Part shown: one piece after another, positions 7,999-16,192 of the stretch
Position numbering within the stretch: position 1 is the first letter of the stretch
How the letters are laid out: every line of letters begins with the position of its first letter
The notes under the pieces: model-generated
Databases searched by the model: none
The model's input: only the letters and a program-made list of their open reading frames with translations
What the model was told of the DNA's origin: nothing
Assembly: GCA_046076045.1 (NCBI GenBank)
Contig: JBJTRI010000042.1
Location: forward strand, 1 to 60,553
Length of the DNA stretch: 60,553 bases
Reading direction: 5' to 3'
Source: JAIOPA01 sp046076045
Lineage (GTDB): Bacteria > Eisenbacteria > RBG-16-71-46
Made by a program: the position numbers and the translations under genes

Positions 7999-9042
7999 TC
8001 AGTCGCGGCGCCGGCGGGCGTGGTGGCGGGCGGCGAACAGCACCGCGAACAGCACCGCGGCGAGCCCGGCCACGATGATCACGCTCCATTCGTGCGGCAC
8101 GCGCTCGAGCAGCAGCGCGGCGCCGCCGAACAGCGCCGACAGGGCCCACAACGCCAGCAGCGTGGCGCGCGGGGACAACCCGGCCTCGAGTAGGCGGTGG
8201 TGGATGTGGTGCGCGTCGCCGCGGAAGACGGGCTGGCCGCTCGCGAGCCGCCGCACGAACGCGAGCACGCTGTCGGCGAGCGGGACGCCCAACGCCACGA
8301 GCGGCAGGAGCAGCGTGAGTGCGGCGGTGCCCTTGCGGTTCTCGAGCAGCGACAGGGCCGAGAGCGCGAGCCCGAGGAACTGGCTGCCGGTGTCGCCCAT
8401 GAACACCCGCGCGGGCGGACGGTTCCACCACAGGAAGCCCACGCACGCACCGAGCACGAGCGCCGAGAGGAACATCACGTAGAAGTCGCCGTGCGTGCGC
8501 GCGGTCACCCACAGCGCACCGCAAGCGATCGCCACGATGCCGGCCGCGAGCCCGTCGAGCCCGTCGATCAGGTTGATGGCGTTGGTGAGCGCGACCACCC
8601 ACAGCACGGTCAGCGGCACGCTCCACGGTCCGGTCACCAGCGCGGGCCCGAACGGGTTGGTGAGCAGCGGGACGCCGTAGCCGAAGACGGTCAGCGTGAG
8701 CGCCGCGCACACCTGCACCGCGAGCTTGGTCCACGGGGTGACGCCGCGCCGGTCGTCGAGGATGCCGAGCGCCAGGATGGGCAGCGCGGCGCACGTGAGC
8801 CCGAGCAGGGGGCGCAGGTCGAGTTCGCGCGCGGGGCCGGGCAACACGCGCGCCAGCCACGCCACGCCGAGCACGCCGACCGCGATCGCGAGCCCGCCCA
8901 GGCGCGCGGTCGGGGTGCGATGGATGCGGCGCTCGCCGGGCGTGTCCACCGCGCCGATGCGCCACGCGAGCGCGCGCGCGGCGGGCGTGAGGGCGAGCGC
9001 GACCAGCGCCGCCGCGATCGCGAGGACGAGCGAGTACGGCAT
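7999..9042 (-). CDS. WecA/MraY-family polyprenyl-phosphate sugar-phosphate transferase
   Basis: A 347-residue multi-pass membrane enzyme of the glycosyltransferase 4 type (WecA, TagO, MraY). It transfers a sugar 1-phosphate from a UDP-sugar to undecaprenyl phosphate, starting a cell-surface glycan. Visible family motifs are LGILDDRRGVTPWTKLA, NAINLIDGLDGLAAG with the catalytic Asp residues, 'FMGDTGSQFLG' and the cytoplasmic 'DAHHIHHRLLE' His motif. About ten hydrophobic segments fit the fold. The His motif and lack of MraY-specific residues favour WecA/TagO. Its start overlaps the stop of the upstream GT2 gene (ATG/TGA at 9042-9044), so both are one operon and probably serve the same O-antigen-like glycan. 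Confidence 0.9.
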   Translation of the reverse strand: MPYSLVLAIAAALVALALTPAARALAWRIGAVDTPGERRIHRTPTARLGGLAIAVGVLGVAWLARVLPGPARELDLRPLLGLTCAALPILALGILDDRRGVTPWTKLAVQVCAALTLTVFGYGVPLLTNPFGPALVTGPWSVPLTVLWVVALTNAINLIDGLDGLAAGIVAIACGALWVTARTHGDFYVMFLSALVLGACVGFLWWNRPPARVFMGDTGSQFLGLALSALSLLENRKGTAALTLLLPLVALGVPLADSVLAFVRRLASGQPVFRGDAHHIHHRLLEAGLSPRATLLALWALSALFGGAALLLERVPHEWSVIIVAGLAAVLFAVLFAARHHARRRRD

Positions 9043-9917
9043 CAGCGCCCGCGTCCGTTCCGCCACGTGAGCAGGTTCGCACGGGCGTGGATGAGCAGCG
9101 CGACCAGTGCGTCCAGCGGCGCCGGGGCGCGGTGGTGCTTGCGGAAGTAGTGCAGCATGCCGCGATGCCGCTCGCGGATGACGCGGTTCGAGACCTCGCC
9201 CTTGCTGGCCCCGATGTGGTGCACGGTCTCGGCGTCGGCGACGTAGTCCACGGTCCAGCCCGCGAGGTTCATGCGGCGGCACCAGTCCACGTCCTCGTTG
9301 AACATGAAGAACGCCTCGTCCATGCCGCCCACCTCGCGCACCGCGGCGCGGCGCGCCAGCATGGCCGCGCCCGACACCCAGTCCACCGAGCGCGAGCTGC
9401 GGTGATCCCAGTCCGAGAGCAGGTAGTGGCGCGTCCACGGATTGCCGGGCCACACGCGCGACAGCAACGAGTAGCGGTTGAACAGGAACGAGAACGGCGA
9501 CGGGTACGAGCGCGCGCTGTACTCGAGCGTGCCGTCGGTGTTCACGATGCGCGGCGCGGCGATCCCGCAACGTGCGTGCGCGCGCGCCCACGCCACGAGC
9601 GCGTGGATGCCGCCCGGGTGCCACTCGCAGTCGGGGTTGAGCACGAGCACGTACTCGCCCGTGGTGTGCGCGAACCCCAGGTTGACCGCCTTCGCGTAGC
9701 CGAGGTTGTCGCCGGTGCGGACGAGCCGCACCCACGGGGCCTCGCGCTCGACCAGTTCGGGCGTGCCGTCGTGCGAGTCGTTGTCGAGCACCACGCACTC
9801 CCACGTGAGCGGAGTCGCGCTCGCGTCACGCGCGGTCACGCCCGCTGCGAGCGATCGCAGCGTGGCGAGGATGTGCTCTCGCGAGCGGTAGGTGACGACG
9901 ACGACGGAGAGGTCCAT
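9042..9917 (-). CDS. family 2 glycosyltransferase (rhamnosyltransferase-like)
   Basis: A 291-residue GT-A fold enzyme. It starts MDLSVVVVTYRSREHILATL, has the nucleotide-sugar motif 'VVLDNDSHDGT', a 'GDNLGYAKAVNLGF' segment and the DxD-like 'LNPDCEW', and the acceptor-side 'GGMDEAFFMFNEDVDWCRRM' seen in WbbL-like rhamnosyltransferases. It would add a sugar to a lipid-linked intermediate at the cytoplasmic membrane face. Together with the adjacent WecA-like gene it forms a two-gene surface-glycan unit. The sugar is not determined. Confidence 0.9.
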   Translation of the reverse strand: MDLSVVVVTYRSREHILATLRSLAAGVTARDASATPLTWECVVLDNDSHDGTPELVEREAPWVRLVRTGDNLGYAKAVNLGFAHTTGEYVLVLNPDCEWHPGGIHALVAWARAHARCGIAAPRIVNTDGTLEYSARSYPSPFSFLFNRYSLLSRVWPGNPWTRHYLLSDWDHRSSRSVDWVSGAAMLARRAAVREVGGMDEAFFMFNEDVDWCRRMNLAGWTVDYVADAETVHHIGASKGEVSNRVIRERHRGMLHYFRKHHRAPAPLDALVALLIHARANLLTWRNGRGR

Positions 9918-10387
9918 GCGGGGGGTTGTCGGCCGACGCCGGGCGCCGACGCAAGCCGCGACTCTACCCGACACGACGAAGCCGGGCGGAGCGGGCGGAC
10001 GCCCTCTCACACCCGGCGGTGTGTTCGCGAAATGAAAAGGACGGACGAGGCAATCGTCCTCGAGCCTCTCCCCACGTCTCTCTCCGGGCCCGATTCCGAG
10101 TCTGCGCTCGTCCGTCGAAAGGGATAGTCGGCCAAGACGACGATTTCTGCAACCCATTCCTAGGCCGGGACGAGGAGTTCCGGCCACCAACGGACGCGCG
10201 GGTTGATAGTCTTAAACTGATGATTTGCTTGTGATTGCGATATCAATAACGGCCCCGGAGTGGAGCTTATTGCCGGTCCTGCCGGCTCGGAATGAGCCGG
10301 CGGAAGCTGTTCGAAGCCCTGGACAGTCGCCCCAACCGACGCCTCCCGGGGCATGGGCTCCGGCCCTAAGCACTTGTCAGAACAAGG
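9918..10387. other. 470-bp intergenic region, AT-richer than the surroundings
   Basis: No gene is seen. Around 10020-10260 the composition is clearly less GC-rich than elsewhere (for example TTGATAGTCTTAAACTGA and GCGATATCAATAACG), unlike the rest of the window. It holds one hairpin (10281-10301). It lies between divergent promoters only on the minus side, so it may be a decayed gene or an imported fragment; no coding frame survives. Confidence 0.5.
10281..10301. terminator. short hairpin
   Basis: GCCGGCTC and GAGCCGGC flank a 5-nt loop. It lies about 90 nt beyond the stop of the minus-strand Mut7-C gene and could end that transcript. No U-run. Confidence 0.35.
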
Positions 10388-10954
10388 TTAGCGCGTGGGT
10401 CCGCTTCCCGGGCCCGCGCCGCCGCCCGAACCTCCTCCGCCCTCGTCGGAGCGCTCAGTGGTACCGGTCGCGGGCGGGGCCGAGGGCGCGATCGGGGCGC
10501 CCAGCACCCCCTCGAACCACGCGTTCATGCGAGCCACGTGGCTCCCTGGCCAGTACCAGCGTCCGCAGGCGGGGCACCAGGTCAGGCGGGTGGCGGTGCG
10601 GGTGACCCGGCCGGGGACCTCGCCGCGCGCCTCGAACGTCGAGCGGGTGTGGAGCGCGACGTTGCATCCCGGACAGCGACTCCACGGTGCGCTGGCCGGG
10701 GCGTGCGCGGCCGCGATCGCACGCAGCGCGGCCGCATCGTCGTTGCGCGGCACCTGCAGCACGGCCACGTCCGAGCCGCGCGGCGGGCGGCGATCCGAGA
10801 GCGTCAGTACCGTCCGCCCCTCGCTCGCGGCGACCGCGAACAACTCCTCGAGCCGTGCCCCGCGGTGCGTGACGATGTCGTAGCCGAGGAAGCGCATGCG
10901 GCGTGCGAGTCGGTCGAGCGAGGCGTCGGTCACGAACCGGGTGAGGGGTAGCAT
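10388..10954 (-). CDS. Mut7-C/DUF82 PIN-like RNase domain protein
   Basis: A 188-residue protein of the Mut7-C (PF01927) family: an N-terminal PIN-like nuclease fold beginning 'FVTDASLDRLARRMRFLGYD', with Asp residues in the expected positions (TDASLDRL, 'LTLSDRRPP'), then a zinc ribbon made of CPGC and CPAC. The 25-residue tail is Gly/Ser/Pro-rich. Members are thought to process RNA in the cytoplasm. The ATG at 10954 is 6 nt after a TACGGT hexamer and no Shine-Dalgarno fits, so it is probably leaderless. Confidence 0.85.
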   Translation of the reverse strand: MLPLTRFVTDASLDRLARRMRFLGYDIVTHRGARLEELFAVAASEGRTVLTLSDRRPPRGSDVAVLQVPRNDDAAALRAIAAAHAPASAPWSRCPGCNVALHTRSTFEARGEVPGRVTRTATRLTWCPACGRWYWPGSHVARMNAWFEGVLGAPIAPSAPPATGTTERSDEGGGGSGGGAGPGSGPTR

Positions 10955-10960
10955 GGTGCG

Positions 10961-10966
10961 ACCGTA
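10961..10966 (-). promoter_or_regulatory. -10 element TACGGT, probably leaderless
   Basis: Ends 6 nt before ATG 10954, inside the sequence GCTACGGT. Confidence 0.5.
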
Positions 10967-11064
10967 GCGGCCGGTCCGGTCGCGGGCAAGGCGGGAGCGG
11001 GGCGGCGAGGGGGTTCGCGAGCGGTCCCCATCTCACGGTTCCACAACCGGTTACCAATGTCCCG

Positions 11065-11094
11065 TTGACGCCCGGCGGGGCGTTCGCGCACGCT
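11065..11094 (+). promoter_or_regulatory. candidate promoter for the nitroreductase gene
   Basis: TTGACG at 11065-11070 and CACGCT at 11089-11094, spacer 18 nt. The -10 ends 9 nt before ATG 11104, giving a very short leader. Confidence 0.45.
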
Positions 11095-11103
11095 GCGACC
11101 CTT

Positions 11104-12318
11104 ATGGGCCGACCGTCCGCGCGGCCCGGACCCTCCGACTCGGGGCCCGGGTTCGCCACGCTCCAGCTCGACCGTAGAAGGTTCCTCGTGGTGGTGGGTG
11201 GCGTGGCCGCCCTGCACACGCTGGGCCCGTCGTGGGCGCTCGCACGCCGCGCCGGGGAGACGTTGTCGGCCCTCCAACCGTGGTCGTTGCCCGATGCGCT
11301 CCCCGCGGGCCCGATCGAGGCGGCGCAGGCGCTCATCGCCGCTGCGATCCTCGCGCCCAGCCACTGGAACGCGCAGCCGTGGCGGTTCGAGGTCGACGGC
11401 GATGAGTTGCGCGTGCTGCTCGACCCCGCGCGCACCCTGCCGCTCGACGACCCCGACCAGCGCTTCGCGCAGATGTCGCTCGGTGCCGCACTCGAGAACA
11501 TGCTGGTCGCCGCGCGCGCCTGGGGGCGGCACCCGTCGTTGCGCTACCTGCCGTGGGGCACCGCGCCGCGTCCCGGCGGTTCGCTGGTCGCGGCCACGAT
11601 GTCGTGGTCGGAGTCCGAGCGGTCGCGCGACCGCGTGCTGTTCGGTGCGCTCACCACGCGCCGCTCCAACGCGCGCCGCTACGACGGCCGCGGCATCCCG
11701 GGCGCGGCGCGCACGCAGCTCATGTCGCAGGTCGGTGAGGAGGTGCGCATGCACTGGCTCGACGAACCCGCCGACGTGCGTGCGGTCGGCGAGCTCGTGC
11801 ACGACGCGGTCGAGGTGGTGCAGTCCGACCGGCGCGCGCAGGCCGAGCGCAAGCGTTGGTTGCGCGGATCCGACGGCGAGGCGCGCGAGCGCGGCGACGG
11901 TGTGACCGCCGAACGCATCGGCTTGGGCGGCCCCGCGCGCTGGCTCGCCGGGCGCTCGTTGACCCCCGGCAGCCGGTTCTACGGCTGGGGCGCCTCGAGC
12001 CTCGCCAAGGACACGCGCGACCTCGTGCGGCACTCGGGTGCGCTGGCACTGCTCACGCTGCCGCGCCGCAGCGATGTGGGTTGGATCCTCGGCGGGCAGG
12101 CCTACGAGCGGCTCGCGCTGCGCGCCGCCTCGCTCGGGCTCGCGCAGCAGCCGCTCGCCGCGCCCATCGCGTCGGAGCGCCACCGCGACCTCGTCGCGCG
12201 CCGCTTCCATGCGGAAGGCGAGGAGCCGCTGCTGCTCGTCCGCCTGGGACACGCCGACGCGCCACCGCCCAGCCCGCGCCGTGGCGTGGCGCTGGTGAGC
12301 ACCTACCGCACTTCGTGA
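11104..12318 (+). CDS. Tat-exported nitroreductase-family protein
   Basis: A 404-residue FMN-dependent nitroreductase-like protein. A twin-arginine signal (LDRRRFLVVVGGVAALHTLG, about residues 23-42) predicts folded, cofactor-loaded export. The nitroreductase fold shows as 'AILAPSHWNAQPWRFEV' (FMN-phosphate and substrate site), 'LGAALENMLVAARAWG' and TRRSNARRYDGRGIP. The C-terminal 'GQAYERLALRAASLGLAQQP' is also typical. ATG 11104 is chosen over an upstream TTG because the TTG belongs to the -35 element. Such proteins often lack known substrates; an electron-transfer role in the periplasm is plausible. Confidence 0.85.
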   Translation: MGRPSARPGPSDSGPGFATLQLDRRRFLVVVGGVAALHTLGPSWALARRAGETLSALQPWSLPDALPAGPIEAAQALIAAAILAPSHWNAQPWRFEVDGDELRVLLDPARTLPLDDPDQRFAQMSLGAALENMLVAARAWGRHPSLRYLPWGTAPRPGGSLVAATMSWSESERSRDRVLFGALTTRRSNARRYDGRGIPGAARTQLMSQVGEEVRMHWLDEPADVRAVGELVHDAVEVVQSDRRAQAERKRWLRGSDGEARERGDGVTAERIGLGGPARWLAGRSLTPGSRFYGWGASSLAKDTRDLVRHSGALALLTLPRRSDVGWILGGQAYERLALRAASLGLAQQPLAAPIASERHRDLVARRFHAEGEEPLLLVRLGHADAPPPSPRRGVALVSTYRTS

Positions 12319-12333
12319 TCGCGGGACGCGGCC

Positions 12334-13707
12334 TCACTCGCCGCTGACGGTCATCTCCGAGATGAGAAGGGTGGGAGCGGCCACCGACGAGCGCCATTCG
12401 AGGTCGTTGCCCACCGCGACGATGGCGTTGAGCATCTCGAGCGAGTGGCCCGCGACCGTGACGCCGTCGACCGGGAACGCACGCTCGCCGTTCTCGATCC
12501 AGTACCCCTGCGCCTGGAACGAGTAGTCGCCGGTGACCGGGTTGAACCCGAACGAACCCTGATCGTCGTAGTAGAAGCCGCGATCCACCTTGCGCAGGAT
12601 CGCCTCGGGCGACTCGGTGCCGGGTGCGATGCACAGGTTGTGGATGCCGATGCCCGGCGTGCCCGACCAGCCGCGCACCCCGTTGCCGGTGGGGCGCACC
12701 CCGGCGCGCCGCGCGTGGTAGTGGTCGTACAGGAACATCGCGAGCCGGCCGCGGTCGAGCAGCACGTTGCGCCGCGTGCGCAGGCCCTCACCGTCGTAGG
12801 GCGAGGTGCCGAGTCGGCGCGGCAGCGTGCCGTCGTCCACGATCGTGACGAGCGGGGAGGCGATGGGCTCGCCCAACTTGCCGCTCAACCAGCTCGAGCG
12901 CTTGAGCACGGACTCGCCGCTGAACGCGTCCACCATCTCCGACAACCACGCGGCTGCGATGTCGGGATGCATCACCACCGGCACGCGCGCGGTCGGCACG
13001 CGGCGCGCGCCGATGCGGTCCACCGCCCGCTGCGCGGCCGAGCGCGCCATGCTCTCGAGCGGAGCGAGGTCGGTGAGGTGGCGCACACTCATGCCCTCCG
13101 CGCCCGTCTGCTGGCGGCCCTCGCGGTCGCCCGCCAACGCCACGACCCACGCCGAGACGCTACTGCCCTCCCACGCGCGCGCCACGCCGTGCGAGTTCAC
13201 GATCGCGTACGAGCCCGCGGCACTCGAGACGCTCGCGCCGTCGGTGCGCGTCACGCGCGGGTCCGCACCGAGCGCGACGCGCTCGAGCTCGAGCGCCATC
13301 TCGATGCGGCGCTCCGCCGGCATCTCGGCGGCGGCGGGGTCGTAGATGCGCAGGTCGGCGTCGGCTTCGCCGTCGGTCTCGGCCGGGCGCGGCGCACCGT
13401 TCGCCTCGTCGGGCGACGCGAAGCGCGCCAGCGCCACCGCGCGGCGGGCGAGGTCGTCGAGCCCCTCGGGCGAGAGGTCGGTGCCCGACGCGAACCCCAC
13501 CGCGCCGTCCACGATCGCGCGCACGCCGAGTCCGCGCGTGCCGCTCTGCTTGAGCGTGTCCACCTGACCACCGTGCACGCGCACGGTGAACGCACGCGAC
13601 GACTCGGCGCAGGCGTCGGCGACCTGCGCGCCGTGCGCACGCGCGCGCTCCACGGCGCGCGCAGCGACCGACAGCAACTCCTCGGGCGCGGCGTGGCGCG
13701 CGCTCAC
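12334..13707 (-). CDS. pmbA: TldE/PmbA metalloprotease subunit
   Basis: A 457-residue TldE/PmbA-family protein. It lacks the HExxxH zinc site, as expected for the non-catalytic partner, and carries the family segments 'LGVRAIVDGAVGFASGTDL', 'NVLLDRGRLAMFLYDHYHAR', GNGVRGWSGTPGIGIHN and the C-terminal 'VAVGNDLEWRSSVAAPTLL'. With TldD it forms the heterodimer that degrades unfolded peptides and, in some bacteria, matures microcins or modified peptides. GTG 13707 overlaps the TldD stop by four bases, so the two are translationally coupled. Confidence 0.93.
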   Translation of the reverse strand: MSARHAAPEELLSVAARAVERARAHGAQVADACAESSRAFTVRVHGGQVDTLKQSGTRGLGVRAIVDGAVGFASGTDLSPEGLDDLARRAVALARFASPDEANGAPRPAETDGEADADLRIYDPAAAEMPAERRIEMALELERVALGADPRVTRTDGASVSSAAGSYAIVNSHGVARAWEGSSVSAWVVALAGDREGRQQTGAEGMSVRHLTDLAPLESMARSAAQRAVDRIGARRVPTARVPVVMHPDIAAAWLSEMVDAFSGESVLKRSSWLSGKLGEPIASPLVTIVDDGTLPRRLGTSPYDGEGLRTRRNVLLDRGRLAMFLYDHYHARRAGVRPTGNGVRGWSGTPGIGIHNLCIAPGTESPEAILRKVDRGFYYDDQGSFGFNPVTGDYSFQAQGYWIENGERAFPVDGVTVAGHSLEMLNAIVAVGNDLEWRSSVAAPTLLISEMTVSGE

Positions 13708-15152
13708 AGCGCGGTCCCGCCCACGGTGATGCCGCTGAAGCGCAGGGTGGGTTGGCCCACGCCGACGGGCTTCCACTGCCCCGACTTGCCGCACGACCCG
13801 GTCGTGCCGTCGATCGCGAGGTCGTTGGCGACGCCATCGATGCGCAGCATGGCGTCGTTGCCGTTCCCCGTGAGCGTGGCGTTGCGGACCGGGTGCGTGA
13901 GGCGACCGTCCTCGATCATCCAGCCCTCGGTGACCTGGAACGAGAAGTTGCCGTCGGCCGGGTTCACCGAGCCTCCTCCGAGCTTCTTGCAGAACAACCC
14001 GCGCTTCACGTCGGCGAACAGCGCCTCGGGCGCGAGCGGGCCCGGCTCGATGTAGGTGTTCGTCATGCGGCACAGCGGGTAGTCGCGGTACGACGCGCGC
14101 CGGCCGTTGCCGGTCGGGCGGTGGCCGGTGAGCGAGGCGTTGAGCCGATCCCACAGGTAGCCCACGAGCACCCCGTCCTCGACCAGCACCGTGCGCTGGG
14201 CCGGCGTGCCCTCGTCGTCCACGCGGTACGAACCACGGCTGTAGGGCACGAGGCCCGAGTCCACGATCGTCACGCCGCGCGCCGCGACCTGTTGCCCCTG
14301 CTGCGAGGCCCGGATGCTCGTGCGGCGCCGGATGGTGTCGCCCTCCATGCTGTGCCCGAAGCACTCGTGCACCATGACGCCGCCCCAGCCGTTGCACACC
14401 ACGACCGGATAGGATCCGGCCTCGGGCTCGCGGGCCGCGAGCAGCAGCACCGCCCCGGCGGCCGCCTCGGTGGCGATCGCCTCGGGGGTGCGCTCGGCCG
14501 AGTAGTACGACGCCTCCACGCAACCACCGCCCGCGGCGAAGCCCTCCTGGCGCTGGTCGCCCTCGATCGCGAGCGCGGTGACCACGAGCCGCGACAGGTG
14601 CGTGCGGTCCTCGGCCCACACCCCGTCGGTGTTGGCGACGAGGAACGACTTCGCCGAGGTGGCGAGCGAGGCCGAGACCTCGCGCACGCGACCGTCGTGC
14701 GCGCGCGCCGCCTCGTCGCAGCGCCGCAGCATCTCGACCTTGCGGGGTTCGTCGAGTGCGAGCGTGGCGGGGTCGCGCAGCGTGAACGGGGGCGCGGCGT
14801 CCACGACCCGGAACGCACGCGGCGCACCGTCGCGGCCGGTCGCGGCGGGCGGGGCGTCGCGTGCGATGCGCGCCGCGACGCGCGCGGCCTCGCGCAGCGC
14901 CTCGGGCTCGAACCCGTCGGCGTACGCGTAACCCGTCTGCTCGCCGCGGATCGCGCGCACCCCGACCCCCTGCAGCACCGAGTACGAGCCCTCCTTGAGG
15001 CGCTGCTCGTCGAGCGAGAACCCGGTCAGGATGGCGCGCTCCGCGTACACGTCCGCGAACTCGGCACCGCCCGCGCGGGCGAGGTCGAGGAGCTCGCTCA
15101 CGAGCTCGCGCGGCAGCTGCGAGGCGAGGTCGGACAGGGAAGTGGTCGCCAA
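13704..15152 (-). CDS. tldD: TldD zinc metalloprotease subunit
   Basis: A 482-residue TldD. The zinc motif HECFGH is at residues 262-267 (preceded by 'GVMVHE', followed by SMEGD), and the family's 'LGGGSVNPADGNFSFQVTEG' lies near the C-terminus. The start is TTG at 15152, supported by GGAG 7 nt upstream and by alignment of 'LSDLASQLPRELVSELLDLA' with the family N-terminus. It is the catalytic partner of the TldE encoded next to it. No signal peptide; cytoplasmic. Confidence 0.93.
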   Translation of the reverse strand: MATTSLSDLASQLPRELVSELLDLARAGGAEFADVYAERAILTGFSLDEQRLKEGSYSVLQGVGVRAIRGEQTGYAYADGFEPEALREAARVAARIARDAPPAATGRDGAPRAFRVVDAAPPFTLRDPATLALDEPRKVEMLRRCDEAARAHDGRVREVSASLATSAKSFLVANTDGVWAEDRTHLSRLVVTALAIEGDQRQEGFAAGGGCVEASYYSAERTPEAIATEAAAGAVLLLAAREPEAGSYPVVVCNGWGGVMVHECFGHSMEGDTIRRRTSIRASQQGQQVAARGVTIVDSGLVPYSRGSYRVDDEGTPAQRTVLVEDGVLVGYLWDRLNASLTGHRPTGNGRRASYRDYPLCRMTNTYIEPGPLAPEALFADVKRGLFCKKLGGGSVNPADGNFSFQVTEGWMIEDGRLTHPVRNATLTGNGNDAMLRIDGVANDLAIDGTTGSCGKSGQWKPVGVGQPTLRFSGITVGGTAL

Positions 15153-15460
15153 GTCGAGGCTCCGGAGGTTCGAGGACGGGGGCCGCTGTGCGCGTCACGC
15201 ACGGTGCGTGATTCCGTCCTCTCGGTAAGCTACCGATGCGCGCTGGTCGGTGCCAATTGCCGTGCTCGTGGGATTGTCAGGATGCATCCCTACCACTAAG
15301 TTGTCGCGGAGGCACGCTCGAGTGTTCGAGCCAGCAGTCGGTCGGTCGAGCGGAGGACCATGTTGCAACCAATTCCTCGACCCCACCATCTGAATTGCGA
15401 TCACGATTCACATTGACCATCCGTTCCCATCAACCTTCTGAGTGTCGGGAGCCCCAAGCC
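15153..15460. other. divergent intergenic region tldD/TetR
   Basis: No gene. It is less GC-rich than average near 15280-15440. It holds the palindrome at 15195-15211 and a possible -35 TTGACC at 15414-15419 for the TetR gene. Confidence 0.5.
15195..15211. promoter_or_regulatory. palindrome, possible TetR-family operator
   Basis: TCACGCA cgg TGCGTGA, 7-bp arms with a 3-nt centre, in the divergent region between tldD and the TetR gene. A site for the neighbouring regulator is an inference from position and symmetry. Confidence 0.4.
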
Positions 15461-16138
15461 ATGGACGAACCCGTCGCCCCGCCGAGTCCCTCCTCCGATC
15501 CACGCGCTCCGCGTTGGCGTCGGCGCAAGGAGGCCCGGCCGGCCGAGATCCTCGAGGCGGCACTCGAGTTGTTCGTGCAGCGCGGTTTCGCCGGCGCACG
15601 GCTCGAGGACATCGCGCATCGCGCGAACTGCACCAAGAGCACCATCTTCCTGTACTACGCCGGGAAGGCCGAGCTGTTCAAGGCCACGGTGCGTCACGCC
15701 ATGGTCCCCATGCTCGAGGCCGCCGAGCACTCGATCGACGACCATCAGGGTTCCCATCGCGAACTGCTCGTGCAGCTTCTGCGGCAGCGCTGGTCGCTCA
15801 TGGTGGAGACCCCGCTCTCGGGCCTCACCAAGCTCATGTACTCCGAGGCCGCCGAGTTCCCCGACCTCGCGCGGTTCTACCACGACGAGGTCATGATCCG
15901 GTCGCTCGGCGTCATCGAGCGCGTGCTGGCCGAAGGGGTCGTGCGCGGGGAGTTCCGCCCCATGGACACGCGCAACGTCGCGCCCCTCGCGCTCGCCCCG
16001 ATCATGGCAGCGGCCATGTGGCGGAACTCGTTCGGCGTCACCCTGCCGACGCCGGTGGACTTCAAGGGGTTGGCGGACACCGCCATCGCCCACTTCCTGC
16101 GCGGCATCGACGTCCACCCCGAGTCGGCCAACGGTTGA
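15461..16138 (+). CDS. TetR/AcrR-family transcriptional regulator
   Basis: A 225-residue TetR-type repressor. After a Pro-rich N-terminal extension (about 25 residues), the helix-turn-helix is clear: 'ILEAALELFVQRGFAGARLEDIAHRANCTKSTIFLYYAGKAELF', split here as the family helices 1-4 (residues about 34-77). The ligand domain resembles the AcrR-like type with 'LMYSEAAEFPDLARFYHDEV'. ATG 15461 follows CGGGAG. It lies 54 nt upstream of the metal ATPase and might regulate it, though that gene has its own -10. Confidence 0.9.
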   Translation: MDEPVAPPSPSSDPRAPRWRRRKEARPAEILEAALELFVQRGFAGARLEDIAHRANCTKSTIFLYYAGKAELFKATVRHAMVPMLEAAEHSIDDHQGSHRELLVQLLRQRWSLMVETPLSGLTKLMYSEAAEFPDLARFYHDEVMIRSLGVIERVLAEGVVRGEFRPMDTRNVAPLALAPIMAAAMWRNSFGVTLPTPVDFKGLADTAIAHFLRGIDVHPESANG

Positions 16139-16179
16139 GTCGGGCGGGGGCCGTGTCCTCGTCGCAGCCGCGTTCGTAG

Positions 16180-16185
16180 TAAGGT
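16180..16185 (+). promoter_or_regulatory. -10 element TAAGGT, probably leaderless
   Basis: Ends 7 nt before ATG 16193 of the metal ATPase gene. No Shine-Dalgarno lies between. Confidence 0.45.
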
Positions 16186-16192
16186 CGGCGGG

